DNA from: Betaproteobacteria bacterium | GTDB taxonomy: Bacteria > Pseudomonadota > Gammaproteobacteria > Burkholderiales > SG8-39 | Assembly: GCA_029858545.1 (NCBI GenBank) | Contig: JAOUFA010000064.1 | Location: 1 to 12,700, forward strand | Reading direction: 5' to 3' | DNA length: 12,700 bases | Translations under genes and position numbers: made by a program | Shown: piece by piece, positions 1-6,387 of the stretch | How the letters are laid out: every line of letters begins with the position of its first letter | How positions within the stretch are numbered: position 1 is the first letter of the stretch | The notes under the pieces: generated by a model | Told to the model about the DNA's origin: nothing | Databases searched by the model: none | Seen by the model: only the letters and a program-made list of their open reading frames with translations

Positions 1-699
1 CATGTCGACTCGCTTATCGTGATTCTCAACGACAAACTCGAGGAAGTGCTCGGCGAGGATGTGACGCAGGAGGACGCGTTTCGTGCCGCCGATGATGTCC
101 TGAATAGCGCTGTCGGAGGAATCGCCGAAATCATCAATCAACCCGGATTGGTCAACGTCGACTTCCAGGACGTGCGCACGGTGATGTCGGAGCAGGGCAT
201 GGCGATGATGGGTTCGGCTTCCGCGAATGGAATTGACCGTTCGCGCGTCGCCGCGGAGCAGGCAATCGCCTGTCCGTTGCTCGAAGGTGTGAACCTGGCG
301 GGGGCGCGTGGCGTGCTCGTCAACATTACCGCATCTCGCAGCAGTCTCAAGCTGAGGGAGACCAAGGAGGTGATGAACACGGTGCGCGCCTTCGCCGCCG
401 AAGATGCGACCATCATCTATGGCGGGGTGTTCGACGATACGCTGGGTGATTCGTTGCGCGTAACGGTGGTCGCGACCGGTCTGGGTTCGCATGCCTCGAT
501 GCGTCAGAGCAAGCCGCAGCTTGTGGTGTCCCAGAAGACCGGCACCGACAATCAGCCGGCTGCGGCAATCGACTATCACCAGCTCGATGCGGTGCCAGCG
601 GTGATCCGCCGCAACCGCGCCTCGACGGTCGAAGCGTTGCAGCAGAGCGGCGTCGACAAGTACGACATCCCGGCGTTTCTGCGCAAGCAGGCGGACTGA
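1..699 (+). CDS. ftsZ: Cell division protein FtsZ, C-terminal part (5' end cut by window)
   Basis: Tubulin-like GTPase that polymerises into the cytoplasmic Z ring and recruits the divisome. The reading frame is open from base 1, so the GTP-binding tubulin signature lies outside the window; 232 residues remain of a protein usually near 380. Visible parts: the T7 synergy loop, with NVDFQD at about residues 52-57, whose Asp residues complete the GTPase site of the neighbouring subunit; the C-terminal fold ending near RVTVVATGLG (about 155-164); a variable linker; and the conserved C-terminal peptide KYDIPAFLRKQAD, the docking site for FtsA and other partners. The GTG at 19 lies inside the gene and is not its start. 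It is followed after about 120 bases by lpxC on the same strand, the usual end of the dcw cluster. zapD, encoding an FtsZ-bundling partner, lies about 9 kb downstream. Confidence 0.98.
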   Translation, partial: HVDSLIVILNDKLEEVLGEDVTQEDAFRAADDVLNSAVGGIAEIINQPGLVNVDFQDVRTVMSEQGMAMMGSASANGIDRSRVAAEQAIACPLLEGVNLAGARGVLVNITASRSSLKLRETKEVMNTVRAFAAEDATIIYGGVFDDTLGDSLRVTVVATGLGSHASMRQSKPQLVVSQKTGTDNQPAAAIDYHQLDAVPAVIRRNRASTVEALQQSGVDKYDIPAFLRKQAD

Positions 700-786
700 T
701 CGCGTGGCTAAACGAAACCGAGCGTATTGAAGGCTCGCGTGTGACGCAATTCACGCTTATTCCGCTCTCGTGGAGAGAGGGCGCTC

Positions 787-795
787 TGCTACAAT
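787..795 (+). promoter_or_regulatory. Probable extended -10 promoter of lpxC
   Basis: TGcTACAAT is a good extended -10 element (TG at 787-788, TACAAT at 790-795). No good -35 hexamer lies 16-18 bases upstream, which is acceptable for an extended -10 promoter. Transcription would start near 802, giving a leader of under 20 bases before the ATG at 820. Short inverted repeats lie across the -35 region: CTCTC-gtg-GAGAG at 765-777, and the alternative AGAG-ggcg-CTCT at 776-787. Motif match only; lpxC could also be read through from ftsZ. Confidence 0.5.
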
Positions 796-819
796 CAACG
801 CTTGCCTACGAATCGCCCC

Positions 820-1734
820 ATGCTTCGCCAACGCACTATCAAATCGCTCATCCGTGTCACCGGCATCGGATTGCACACAGGAGAAAAGGTCACTCTGGCC
901 CTGCGACCGGCACAGCCCGAGACCGGTGTGGTGTTCCGACGTGTCGATCTACCCTCCCCCGTAGATATACCGGCACGTTCTGATCTCGTCGGCGACACGA
1001 GGCTATCCTCATGCCTCGTGCTGGGTACGACCAGGGTGCATACGGTGGAGCACCTGATGTCGGCTCTCGCAGGGCTGGGGATCGACAACGTCTATATCGA
1101 TCTCGACGGGCCCGAAGTGCCGATCATGGACGGCAGCGCGGCGCCCTTCGTGCTGCTGTTGCAGCAGGCGGGTATTGAAGAGCAGGCAGCGCCAAAACGT
1201 TTCGTGCGCATCAAGCGTAGCATTGAAGTGCGGGAAGGCGACAAGTGGGCTCGGCTTGATCCCCACGAGGGCCTTCGATTTTCCTTTTCAATCGTCTTCA
1301 ATCATCCTGTGATTGATCGGACCGGGCAGTCCGTCGATCTGGATTTTTCGAGAACCTCTTACCTGAAGGAGATTGCGCGGGCGCGTACCTTTGGATTTAT
1401 GCAGGATGTCGAGGCGATGCGAGAAGCGGGGCTTGCGCTGGGCGGCGGTCTGGACAACGCGGTGGTGCTTGACGAGTACCGTGTGCTCAATGCCGATGGC
1501 TTGCGGTTTGCGGACGAGTTCATCCGTCACAAGGTGCTCGATGCGATCGGTGACGTCTACTTACTCGGCAAACCGCTGCTGGGCGCCTTCAGTGCCCACA
1601 AATCCGGCCACGCCCTCAACAACAAACTGCTGCGCGCCTTGCTTTCCGACACCGCCGCCTGGGAACTGACCACCTTCGAGCGGCCCGAAGACACGCCCGA
1701 ATCCGTGGCCGGCTTGGTCAGACAGTTCGCCTAA
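820..1734 (+). CDS. lpxC: UDP-3-O-acyl-N-acetylglucosamine deacetylase LpxC
   Basis: Zinc-dependent deacetylase that removes the acetyl group from UDP-3-O-acyl-GlcNAc, the committed step of lipid A synthesis, acting in the cytoplasm. The product is 304 residues against 305 in E. coli, and the key residues fall one position earlier: zinc ligands His78 (in HTVEH), His237 and Asp241 (in RHKVLDAIGD), with Glu77, Asp245 and His264 (in KSGH) completing the active site. The inserts and loops look standard. I chose ATG 820 because MLRQRTIK matches the family N-terminus; an in-frame TTG at 802 would add six residues. No Shine-Dalgarno sequence is visible before 820. It follows ftsZ with its own probable promoter and is followed after 62 bases by a small membrane protein gene. 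Confidence 0.97.
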   Translation: MLRQRTIKSLIRVTGIGLHTGEKVTLALRPAQPETGVVFRRVDLPSPVDIPARSDLVGDTRLSSCLVLGTTRVHTVEHLMSALAGLGIDNVYIDLDGPEVPIMDGSAAPFVLLLQQAGIEEQAAPKRFVRIKRSIEVREGDKWARLDPHEGLRFSFSIVFNHPVIDRTGQSVDLDFSRTSYLKEIARARTFGFMQDVEAMREAGLALGGGLDNAVVLDEYRVLNADGLRFADEFIRHKVLDAIGDVYLLGKPLLGAFSAHKSGHALNNKLLRALLSDTAAWELTTFERPEDTPESVAGLVRQFA

Positions 1735-1796
1735 TTGCGAACAATCCGGAATACGGGAAACCCCGAAGCCATCGCGCATCCTCTCAGGGCGCAGAA

Positions 1797-1982
1797 ATGC
1801 TTTTCTTACGGATAATCGGATTTCTGACCGCGGCGGGAATTGCTGTGCTGGTCCTGCTGTTCTTCGTGTCCCGCGACCGCAAGTATCTGCGGCTGGCGCT
1901 TCGCTTGTTCACCTACGCGGTCTTCCTTCTGGTCCTGATTCTCCTGTTGTTCTTTCTGGAGCGTCTGGTCGTCTTGCTGTAG
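1797..1982 (+). CDS. Small two-helix inner-membrane protein, function unknown
   Basis: Predicted 61-residue protein with two hydrophobic segments: about residues 5-24 (GFLTAAGIAVLVLLFFV) and 39-61 (a long Leu/Val/Phe run). They are joined by a basic loop, SRDRKYLRLALRLF. By the positive-inside rule the loop should face the cytoplasm, forming a hairpin. An AGGG-like Shine-Dalgarno (CAGGGCG) precedes the ATG. I recall similar short proteins with an R-Y-L-x-x-A loop and a C-terminal LERL between lpxC and dciA in betaproteobacteria, but cannot name a function. It is probably co-transcribed with lpxC. Its last 74 bases overlap the 3' end of the dciA-like gene on the other strand. The clear membrane pattern and ribosome site argue that it is real despite its size. 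Confidence 0.75.
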   Translation: MLFLRIIGFLTAAGIAVLVLLFFVSRDRKYLRLALRLFTYAVFLLVLILLLFFLERLVVLL

Positions 1983-2418
1983 CGCTAACCGTCTGATGCA
2001 CCAGCAGGTCGTGCAACGCGGCCCTTACGGGCGAGGAAGGCGGCAGGCGTTCGCAGAGGGCGGCCAGTTGGGCAAGTGACGCGGGCGAAATGGACTTATA
2101 ATGCTGCGGCGCAGCAGGCGCATGTGATATCTTTGGTTGCACCCGTATAAAAACTGAACTAACCTCAACCCCCTGACTGGACAAAGACTTACTGAGGCTT
2201 GTGGAATAAAGCTTGAGCTTTGACGCCACGGCGGGGTTGGATGCGTGGAGCGTCAGGACGCCCTGCTTGAAGTTTGCGACGCGAACGTTGTCGCGCAATT
2301 CGGAAGGCAGCATCCTCAAGCACAACCGGGCGAGCGAGTGCAACTCGATGGCTTTTCCGGCGACCGCGTGCAGGGTCGGTTCGGAACTCAGCAGCCGGTC
2401 GAGACTTGCGAAGTGCAC
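1909..2418 (-). CDS. dciA: DUF721 / DciA-type replicative helicase loader
   Basis: Predicted 169-residue protein of the DUF721 family. DciA members load or assist the replicative helicase DnaB in the many bacteria without DnaC. Residues about 1-100 carry the family pattern: a helical start (LDRLLSSEPTLHAVAGKA), a region near LPSELRDNVRVANFKQGVLTL, then NPAVASKLKLYSTSL. The conserved Trp of some DciA groups is not visible; I recall the same absence in betaproteobacterial members. The last 35-40 residues are Arg/Pro/Glu-rich and probably disordered; that tail is antisense to the small membrane gene. The GTG start is the most upstream possible, with no clear Shine-Dalgarno. It is divergent from the M23 gene, with only 29 bases between the starts. 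The middle of the gene (about 2090-2220) is more AT-rich than its surroundings. Confidence 0.8.
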   Translation of the reverse strand: MHFASLDRLLSSEPTLHAVAGKAIELHSLARLCLRMLPSELRDNVRVANFKQGVLTLHASNPAVASKLKLYSTSLSKSLSSQGVEVSSVFIRVQPKISHAPAAPQHYKSISPASLAQLAALCERLPPSSPVRAALHDLLVHQTVSATARRPDAPERTTGESGPEGRPRR

Positions 2419-2447
2419 GGCGGAGAGGGTGCCAAGAAGGGAGTGTT

Positions 2448-3425
2448 GTGCAGATTATCGTAATTCCGCATCAATTGGCAAAGACACGTTCGGTTAGCGT
2501 GTCGCTAGGCCATGTTGTTGCGTCAATCGTCTGTGGATTGTTACTGGTGGCGGGACTGACTACCGGCTTGTATTGGCTGACGATCCGCTTCTCCGACGAG
2601 TTCCCGATTCCCTATGTTCAACAGCTGGTGCTTGCGGCAGAGAAATCGGAAGCCGAGCGCGCGCGCGAATTCGTGCAGCAAAACCTCAATGCCATGGCGA
2701 TCAAACTCGGGGAGATGCAGGCACAATTGACCCGGCTCGACGCGGTTGGCGAGCGGCTTTCGGGGATGGCGGGGCTCAAACCGCAGGAGTACCGTCTGGC
2801 GCAGACGCCGGGCCTCGGGGGCGCCTCCGCCACCATGATGCCGCCGCAGAACCTGACCCTCCTGGACTTTGGCGAAAAGCTGGCGGAAGTCTCGCAGGGT
2901 GTCGAGGGCCGTACCGATGCGCTCGGAGTTCTTGAGGCGCAACTTTTCGATCAAGCGGTCAGGAGCAAGCTGATTCCGACGATGATGCCCGTGTCCGCGC
3001 CATTCAAGGCGTCCGGTTACGGTCAGCGTGTGGATCCCTTCACCGGCCAGTGGGCCATGCATGAGGGAATCGATTTCCTCGCGGAGATCGGTGCACCGAT
3101 TATTGCCGCCGCCGGTGGCGTGGTTGCGTTCGCAGGTTTCCACCCGCAATACGGGTACATGGTGGACATCGACCACGGCAACGACCTCGTCACGCGGTAT
3201 GCGCATTGTTCGAAACTCCTCGTCAAGGAGGGCGACGTCATCAGACGCGGCCGCAAGATCGCTGAAACCGGATCGACCGGTCGGTCGACCGGGCCGCATC
3301 TACACTTCGAGGTCCGATTCAAAGGCGGCGCGCAGGACCCGACCCGTTTCCTCGAAGCATCCAACACGATCTCCCCGGTTGCCGCGGCACGCGCTGCAGC
3401 CAACGCTCTGGCGCAGGCTCGCTGA
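2448..3425 (+). CDS. Membrane-anchored M23 family metallopeptidase (LytM domain)
   Basis: Predicted 325-residue peptidoglycan endopeptidase or endopeptidase regulator of the M23 (lysostaphin/LytM) family, anchored in the inner membrane and acting in the periplasm. Layout: short cytoplasmic start; one membrane segment at about residues 20-45; a Glu/Arg/Gln-rich predicted coiled coil at about 60-115; linker; and a C-terminal LytM domain at about 185-310. Zinc ligands are present: His205 and Asp209 (HEGID), His286 in HLHFE, and His253 in YAH as the further active-site His. It should therefore be catalytically active, unlike degenerate EnvC-type members. I chose GTG 2448 because AAGGGAG at 2437-2443 lies 4 bases upstream and MQIIVIPHQLAK matches the family start; the open frame runs further upstream but that part is antisense to dciA. 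An M23 gene just before secA is common in beta- and gammaproteobacteria. Confidence 0.92.
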   Translation: MQIIVIPHQLAKTRSVSVSLGHVVASIVCGLLLVAGLTTGLYWLTIRFSDEFPIPYVQQLVLAAEKSEAERAREFVQQNLNAMAIKLGEMQAQLTRLDAVGERLSGMAGLKPQEYRLAQTPGLGGASATMMPPQNLTLLDFGEKLAEVSQGVEGRTDALGVLEAQLFDQAVRSKLIPTMMPVSAPFKASGYGQRVDPFTGQWAMHEGIDFLAEIGAPIIAAAGGVVAFAGFHPQYGYMVDIDHGNDLVTRYAHCSKLLVKEGDVIRRGRKIAETGSTGRSTGPHLHFEVRFKGGAQDPTRFLEASNTISPVAAARAAANALAQAR

Positions 3426-3447
3426 GCGCTGGCGGTTTGCGCCGCCA

Positions 3448-3456
3448 TGTTAGAAT
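3448..3456 (+). promoter_or_regulatory. Probable extended -10 promoter of secA
   Basis: TGtTAGAAT (TG 3448-3449, TAGAAT 3451-3456) is a strong extended -10 element. Only a weak -35 (CTGGCG at 3429-3434, 16-base spacer) lies upstream. Transcription would start near 3463, giving an unusually long leader of about 120 bases before the secA ATG. The leader contains short dyads: GCAC-ttc-GTGC at 3495-3505, nested between CGCGAC 3487-3492 and GTCGCG 3515-3520. Motif match only. Confidence 0.5.
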
Positions 3457-3528
3457 TTCCTTTTCTTAAACCGTAGTCGGGTCGAACGCGACTTGCACTT
3501 CGTGCGCCGTTTGCGTCGCGAACCGTCA

Positions 3529-3560
3529 CTGTTAGTGATCCTGTCCTGTTAGTGATCCTG
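3529..3560 (+). repeat. 15-base tandem direct repeat in the secA leader
   Basis: CTGTTAGTGATCCTG occurs exactly twice, at 3529-3543 and 3546-3560, a 17-base period with 2 bases between copies. It lies 24 bases upstream of the secA ATG in the presumed untranslated leader. The match is perfect over 15 bases and stops sharply at both ends. The origin could be a local duplication; a role as a protein-binding or RNA element is possible but not shown. Confidence 0.85.
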
Positions 3561-3583
3561 ATTTCCTCCCCACGTCGCACTGC

Positions 3584-6337
3584 ATGCTGCGCAAAATCCT
3601 GACGAAGATCTTCGGCAGCCGCAATGAGCGGCTGATCAAGAGCTATGCGCGGGCGGTGGCGGAAATCAATGCCCTGGAGCCGCAGATCGCAGCGCTCTCA
3701 GACGAGGCATTGCGCGCCAAGACCGACGAGTTCCGCACACGCCTGGCCGAACGGCTTGCCGGCAGCACGCCGGAGACCTACGACGACGCGCTGCGCCAGG
3801 CGCTAGATGAGTTGCTTCCGGAAGCCTTCGCAGTGGTGCGCGAGGTCGGCAAGCGCGTGCTACATATGCGGCACTTCGATGTACAACTCATCGGTGGAAT
3901 GGTGCTGCACCATGGAAAGATCTCGGAGATGCGCACCGGCGAGGGCAAGACGCTGGTCGCCACCTTGCCCGCCTATCTGAACGCACTCCCAGGCAAAGGG
4001 GTCCATGTCATAACCGTCAACGACTATCTCGCGCAACGTGACGCCGAATGGATGGGAAAGATCTACGGCTTCCTTGGTCTGACGGTCGGAGTCAATATTC
4101 CTAGTCTGGAGGCGCAAGAAAAGCGCAGTGCCTACGCAGCAGACATCACCTACGGAACCAACAACGAGTTTGGTTTCGACTATTTGCGCGACAACATGGC
4201 GATGCATGTCGAGGAACGATATCAGCGCAGATTGCACTATGCGATCGTCGATGAGGTGGACTCGATCCTGATCGATGAGGCGCGCACTCCGCTCATCATT
4301 TCCGGCCAGGCGGAGGACCGGACCGAGGTGTATCAGCGCCTGAATGCGGTCGCGCCGCTGCTCAGCAAGCAGGCCGAAGAGAAGTCCGAGGTGGGCGACT
4401 TCTGGGTGGACGAAAAGAACCACCAGGTAATCCTTTCCGAGGCCGGGCATGCCAAGGCCGAGGAGGTTCTCGCGCGCCTCGGGCTGATTCCGGAAGGCGC
4501 AAGTTTGTATGAGCCGGCCTACGTGAACCTGGTGCATCATCTTTACGCCGCCTTGCGCGCGCACCATCTCTACCACCGTGACCAGCAGTACGTGGTGCAG
4601 GATGGCGAGGTGATCATCGTTGACGAGTTCACCGGACGACTGATGCAGGGCCGGCGCTGGTCTGACGGCCTGCATCAGGCGGTCGAGGCAAAGGAAGGCG
4701 TCGGTATCCAGAACGAAAACCAGACGCTCGCCTCGATTACCTTTCAGAACTACTTCCGCCTGTACGGCAAACTCAGCGGGATGACGGGAACCGCGGATAC
4801 CGAAGCCTACGAATTCCAGGAGATCTACGGCCTCGAGACGGTCGTGGTGCCGACCCACAAGGCGATGATTCGCGATGACCGTCTCGACCAGGTATATCGC
4901 ACCGCTATCGAAAAGAACAACGCGATCATTGCGGACATCAGGAGTTGCTATGAGCGGGGACAACCGGTGCTCGTCGGCACGACGTCAATCGAGAACTCCG
5001 AACTGCTCTCCGGATTGCTCGACCGGGATAAACTTCCGCATCAGGTCCTGAACGCCAAGCAACACGCGCGTGAGGCGCAGATCGTCGCCCAGGCCGGACA
5101 GCCGAAGATGGTCACCATCGCCACCAACATGGCGGGGCGCGGTACCGACATCGTCCTCGGCGGCAGCGTGGAGAAGCAATGCGCGCTGATCGAGGCCGAC
5201 ACGGACATTCCGGCAAATGAAAAGCCGTCCAGGATCGAGAAGTTCCGCTCCGAGTGGCAGCAATTGCACGATCAGGTGGTCGCCGCCGGAGGACTGCACA
5301 TCATCGGTACCGAGCGCCATGAATCGCGGCGAGTTGATAACCAGTTGCGCGGACGTGCCGGGCGGCAGGGCGACCCCGGATCATCGCGTTTCTACCTTTC
5401 GCTCGAAGACCCTCTGCTCAGGATCTTCGCCGGTGACCGAATCAACCGCATCATGGTGATGCTGAAGATGCCCGAAGGCGAAGCGATCGAGCACACGATG
5501 GTGACTCGTTCGATAGAGAGCGCGCAGCGCAAGGTCGAGGCGCGCAACTTTGACATCCGCAAGCAGCTCCTCGAGTACGACGACGTCGCCAACGATCAAC
5601 GCAAGACGATCTACGCCCTGAGAAATGAACTGCTCGAATCGCAGGATGTGTCCGTGCGCATCGCTGAACTGCGCGCAGGAGTGCTCACCGACATGTTGCG
5701 GCAGTACATTCCGGAAGAGAGTGTCGAGGAGCAGTGGCAGGTCGATGCTCTCGTCAGCGCCCTCAAGGCCGAGCTCAATGTCGATCTGCCGCTGCGGGAC
5801 TGGCTTGCGGAGAATCCGAACCTCGACGATGACGCGTTGCTCGCGCGCATCGTATCGAGTGCCAACGAACACTACGCGCGCAAGATTCCGGAGGGCACGG
5901 AAACCTCATTCCGGCAATACGAGCGTTATCTGACGCTGCAGGTGCTCGATGGACACTGGCGCGAGCATCTCGCCGCGCTGGATCACCTGCGCCAGGGGAT
6001 CCATCTGCGCAGCTACGCACAGAAGAATCCGAAGCAGGAATACAAGCGAGAGGCATTCGAATTGTTCGGGGCCATGGTCGAGGCGGTAAAGCTCGAGGTC
6101 ACGCGTACGCTCTGCGCGGTGGAGGTCCGCGCCCGAGAGGAACTCGAACAAATCGACGACGCGCCGCATGTCGAGAACGTGCGCCTGCAGCACGCCGACT
6201 ATGACGAAGCACTCGCTGCGGCAGAGCCGAAGAAGACGCAGCCCAAGGTGCGGCCCGGTCAGAAGGTCGGTCGCAACGAGCCCTGTCCGTGCGGCTCCGG
6301 CAAGAAGTACAAGCATTGCCACGGCAAACTCGCCTAG
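3584..6337 (+). CDS. secA: Preprotein translocase ATPase SecA
   Basis: Motor ATPase that drives unfolded preproteins through SecYEG at the inner membrane. The product is 917 residues against 901 in E. coli and collinear with it throughout. Visible in order: N-terminus MLRKILTKIFGSRNER; Walker A MRTGEGKT with Lys122; Walker B DEVDSILIDEARTPLI; the preprotein-binding region; second nucleotide-binding fold with TNMAGRGTDIVLGG and the arginine-finger region RGRAGRQGDPGSSRF; helical scaffold (NFDIRKQLLEYDDVANDQR); helical wing; and a C-terminal SEC-C zinc motif, CPCGSGKKYKHCHG, that binds SecB and ribosomes. No frameshift or missing motif. ATG 3584 fits the family start, but no Shine-Dalgarno precedes it; the nearby sequence is C-rich (TTTCCTCCCC at 3562-3571). 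It has a probable promoter near 3450. E. coli places the arrest-peptide gene secM here; no SecM-like gene is visible. Confidence 0.99.
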   Translation: MLRKILTKIFGSRNERLIKSYARAVAEINALEPQIAALSDEALRAKTDEFRTRLAERLAGSTPETYDDALRQALDELLPEAFAVVREVGKRVLHMRHFDVQLIGGMVLHHGKISEMRTGEGKTLVATLPAYLNALPGKGVHVITVNDYLAQRDAEWMGKIYGFLGLTVGVNIPSLEAQEKRSAYAADITYGTNNEFGFDYLRDNMAMHVEERYQRRLHYAIVDEVDSILIDEARTPLIISGQAEDRTEVYQRLNAVAPLLSKQAEEKSEVGDFWVDEKNHQVILSEAGHAKAEEVLARLGLIPEGASLYEPAYVNLVHHLYAALRAHHLYHRDQQYVVQDGEVIIVDEFTGRLMQGRRWSDGLHQAVEAKEGVGIQNENQTLASITFQNYFRLYGKLSGMTGTADTEAYEFQEIYGLETVVVPTHKAMIRDDRLDQVYRTAIEKNNAIIADIRSCYERGQPVLVGTTSIENSELLSGLLDRDKLPHQVLNAKQHAREAQIVAQAGQPKMVTIATNMAGRGTDIVLGGSVEKQCALIEADTDIPANEKPSRIEKFRSEWQQLHDQVVAAGGLHIIGTERHESRRVDNQLRGRAGRQGDPGSSRFYLSLEDPLLRIFAGDRINRIMVMLKMPEGEAIEHTMVTRSIESAQRKVEARNFDIRKQLLEYDDVANDQRKTIYALRNELLESQDVSVRIAELRAGVLTDMLRQYIPEESVEEQWQVDALVSALKAELNVDLPLRDWLAENPNLDDDALLARIVSSANEHYARKIPEGTETSFRQYERYLTLQVLDGHWREHLAALDHLRQGIHLRSYAQKNPKQEYKREAFELFGAMVEAVKLEVTRTLCAVEVRAREELEQIDDAPHVENVRLQHADYDEALAAAEPKKTQPKVRPGQKVGRNEPCPCGSGKKYKHCHGKLA

Positions 6338-6387
6338 GCGCGGCGCGCTGAATCGGATCGCATTCGAAATTTGAAATAGGGGCCAGC

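Noticed and set aside
2274..2447. Longer M23 peptidase start giving 383 residues
   Set aside because: The extra N-terminal residues are antisense to dciA, Arg/Ser-rich and unlike the family. GTG 2448 has a strong Shine-Dalgarno and the expected MQII start.
3860..4963. Long open frame of 367 codons on the minus strand inside secA
   Set aside because: It is a shadow of a GC-rich highly conserved gene; the translation shows no recognisable domain and the secA frame is complete.
6366..6378. Near-palindrome TTCGAAATTTGAA before argJ as an ARG-box operator
   Set aside because: It is short and imperfect, and I could not match it to a known ArgR site; no clear promoter is visible beside it.
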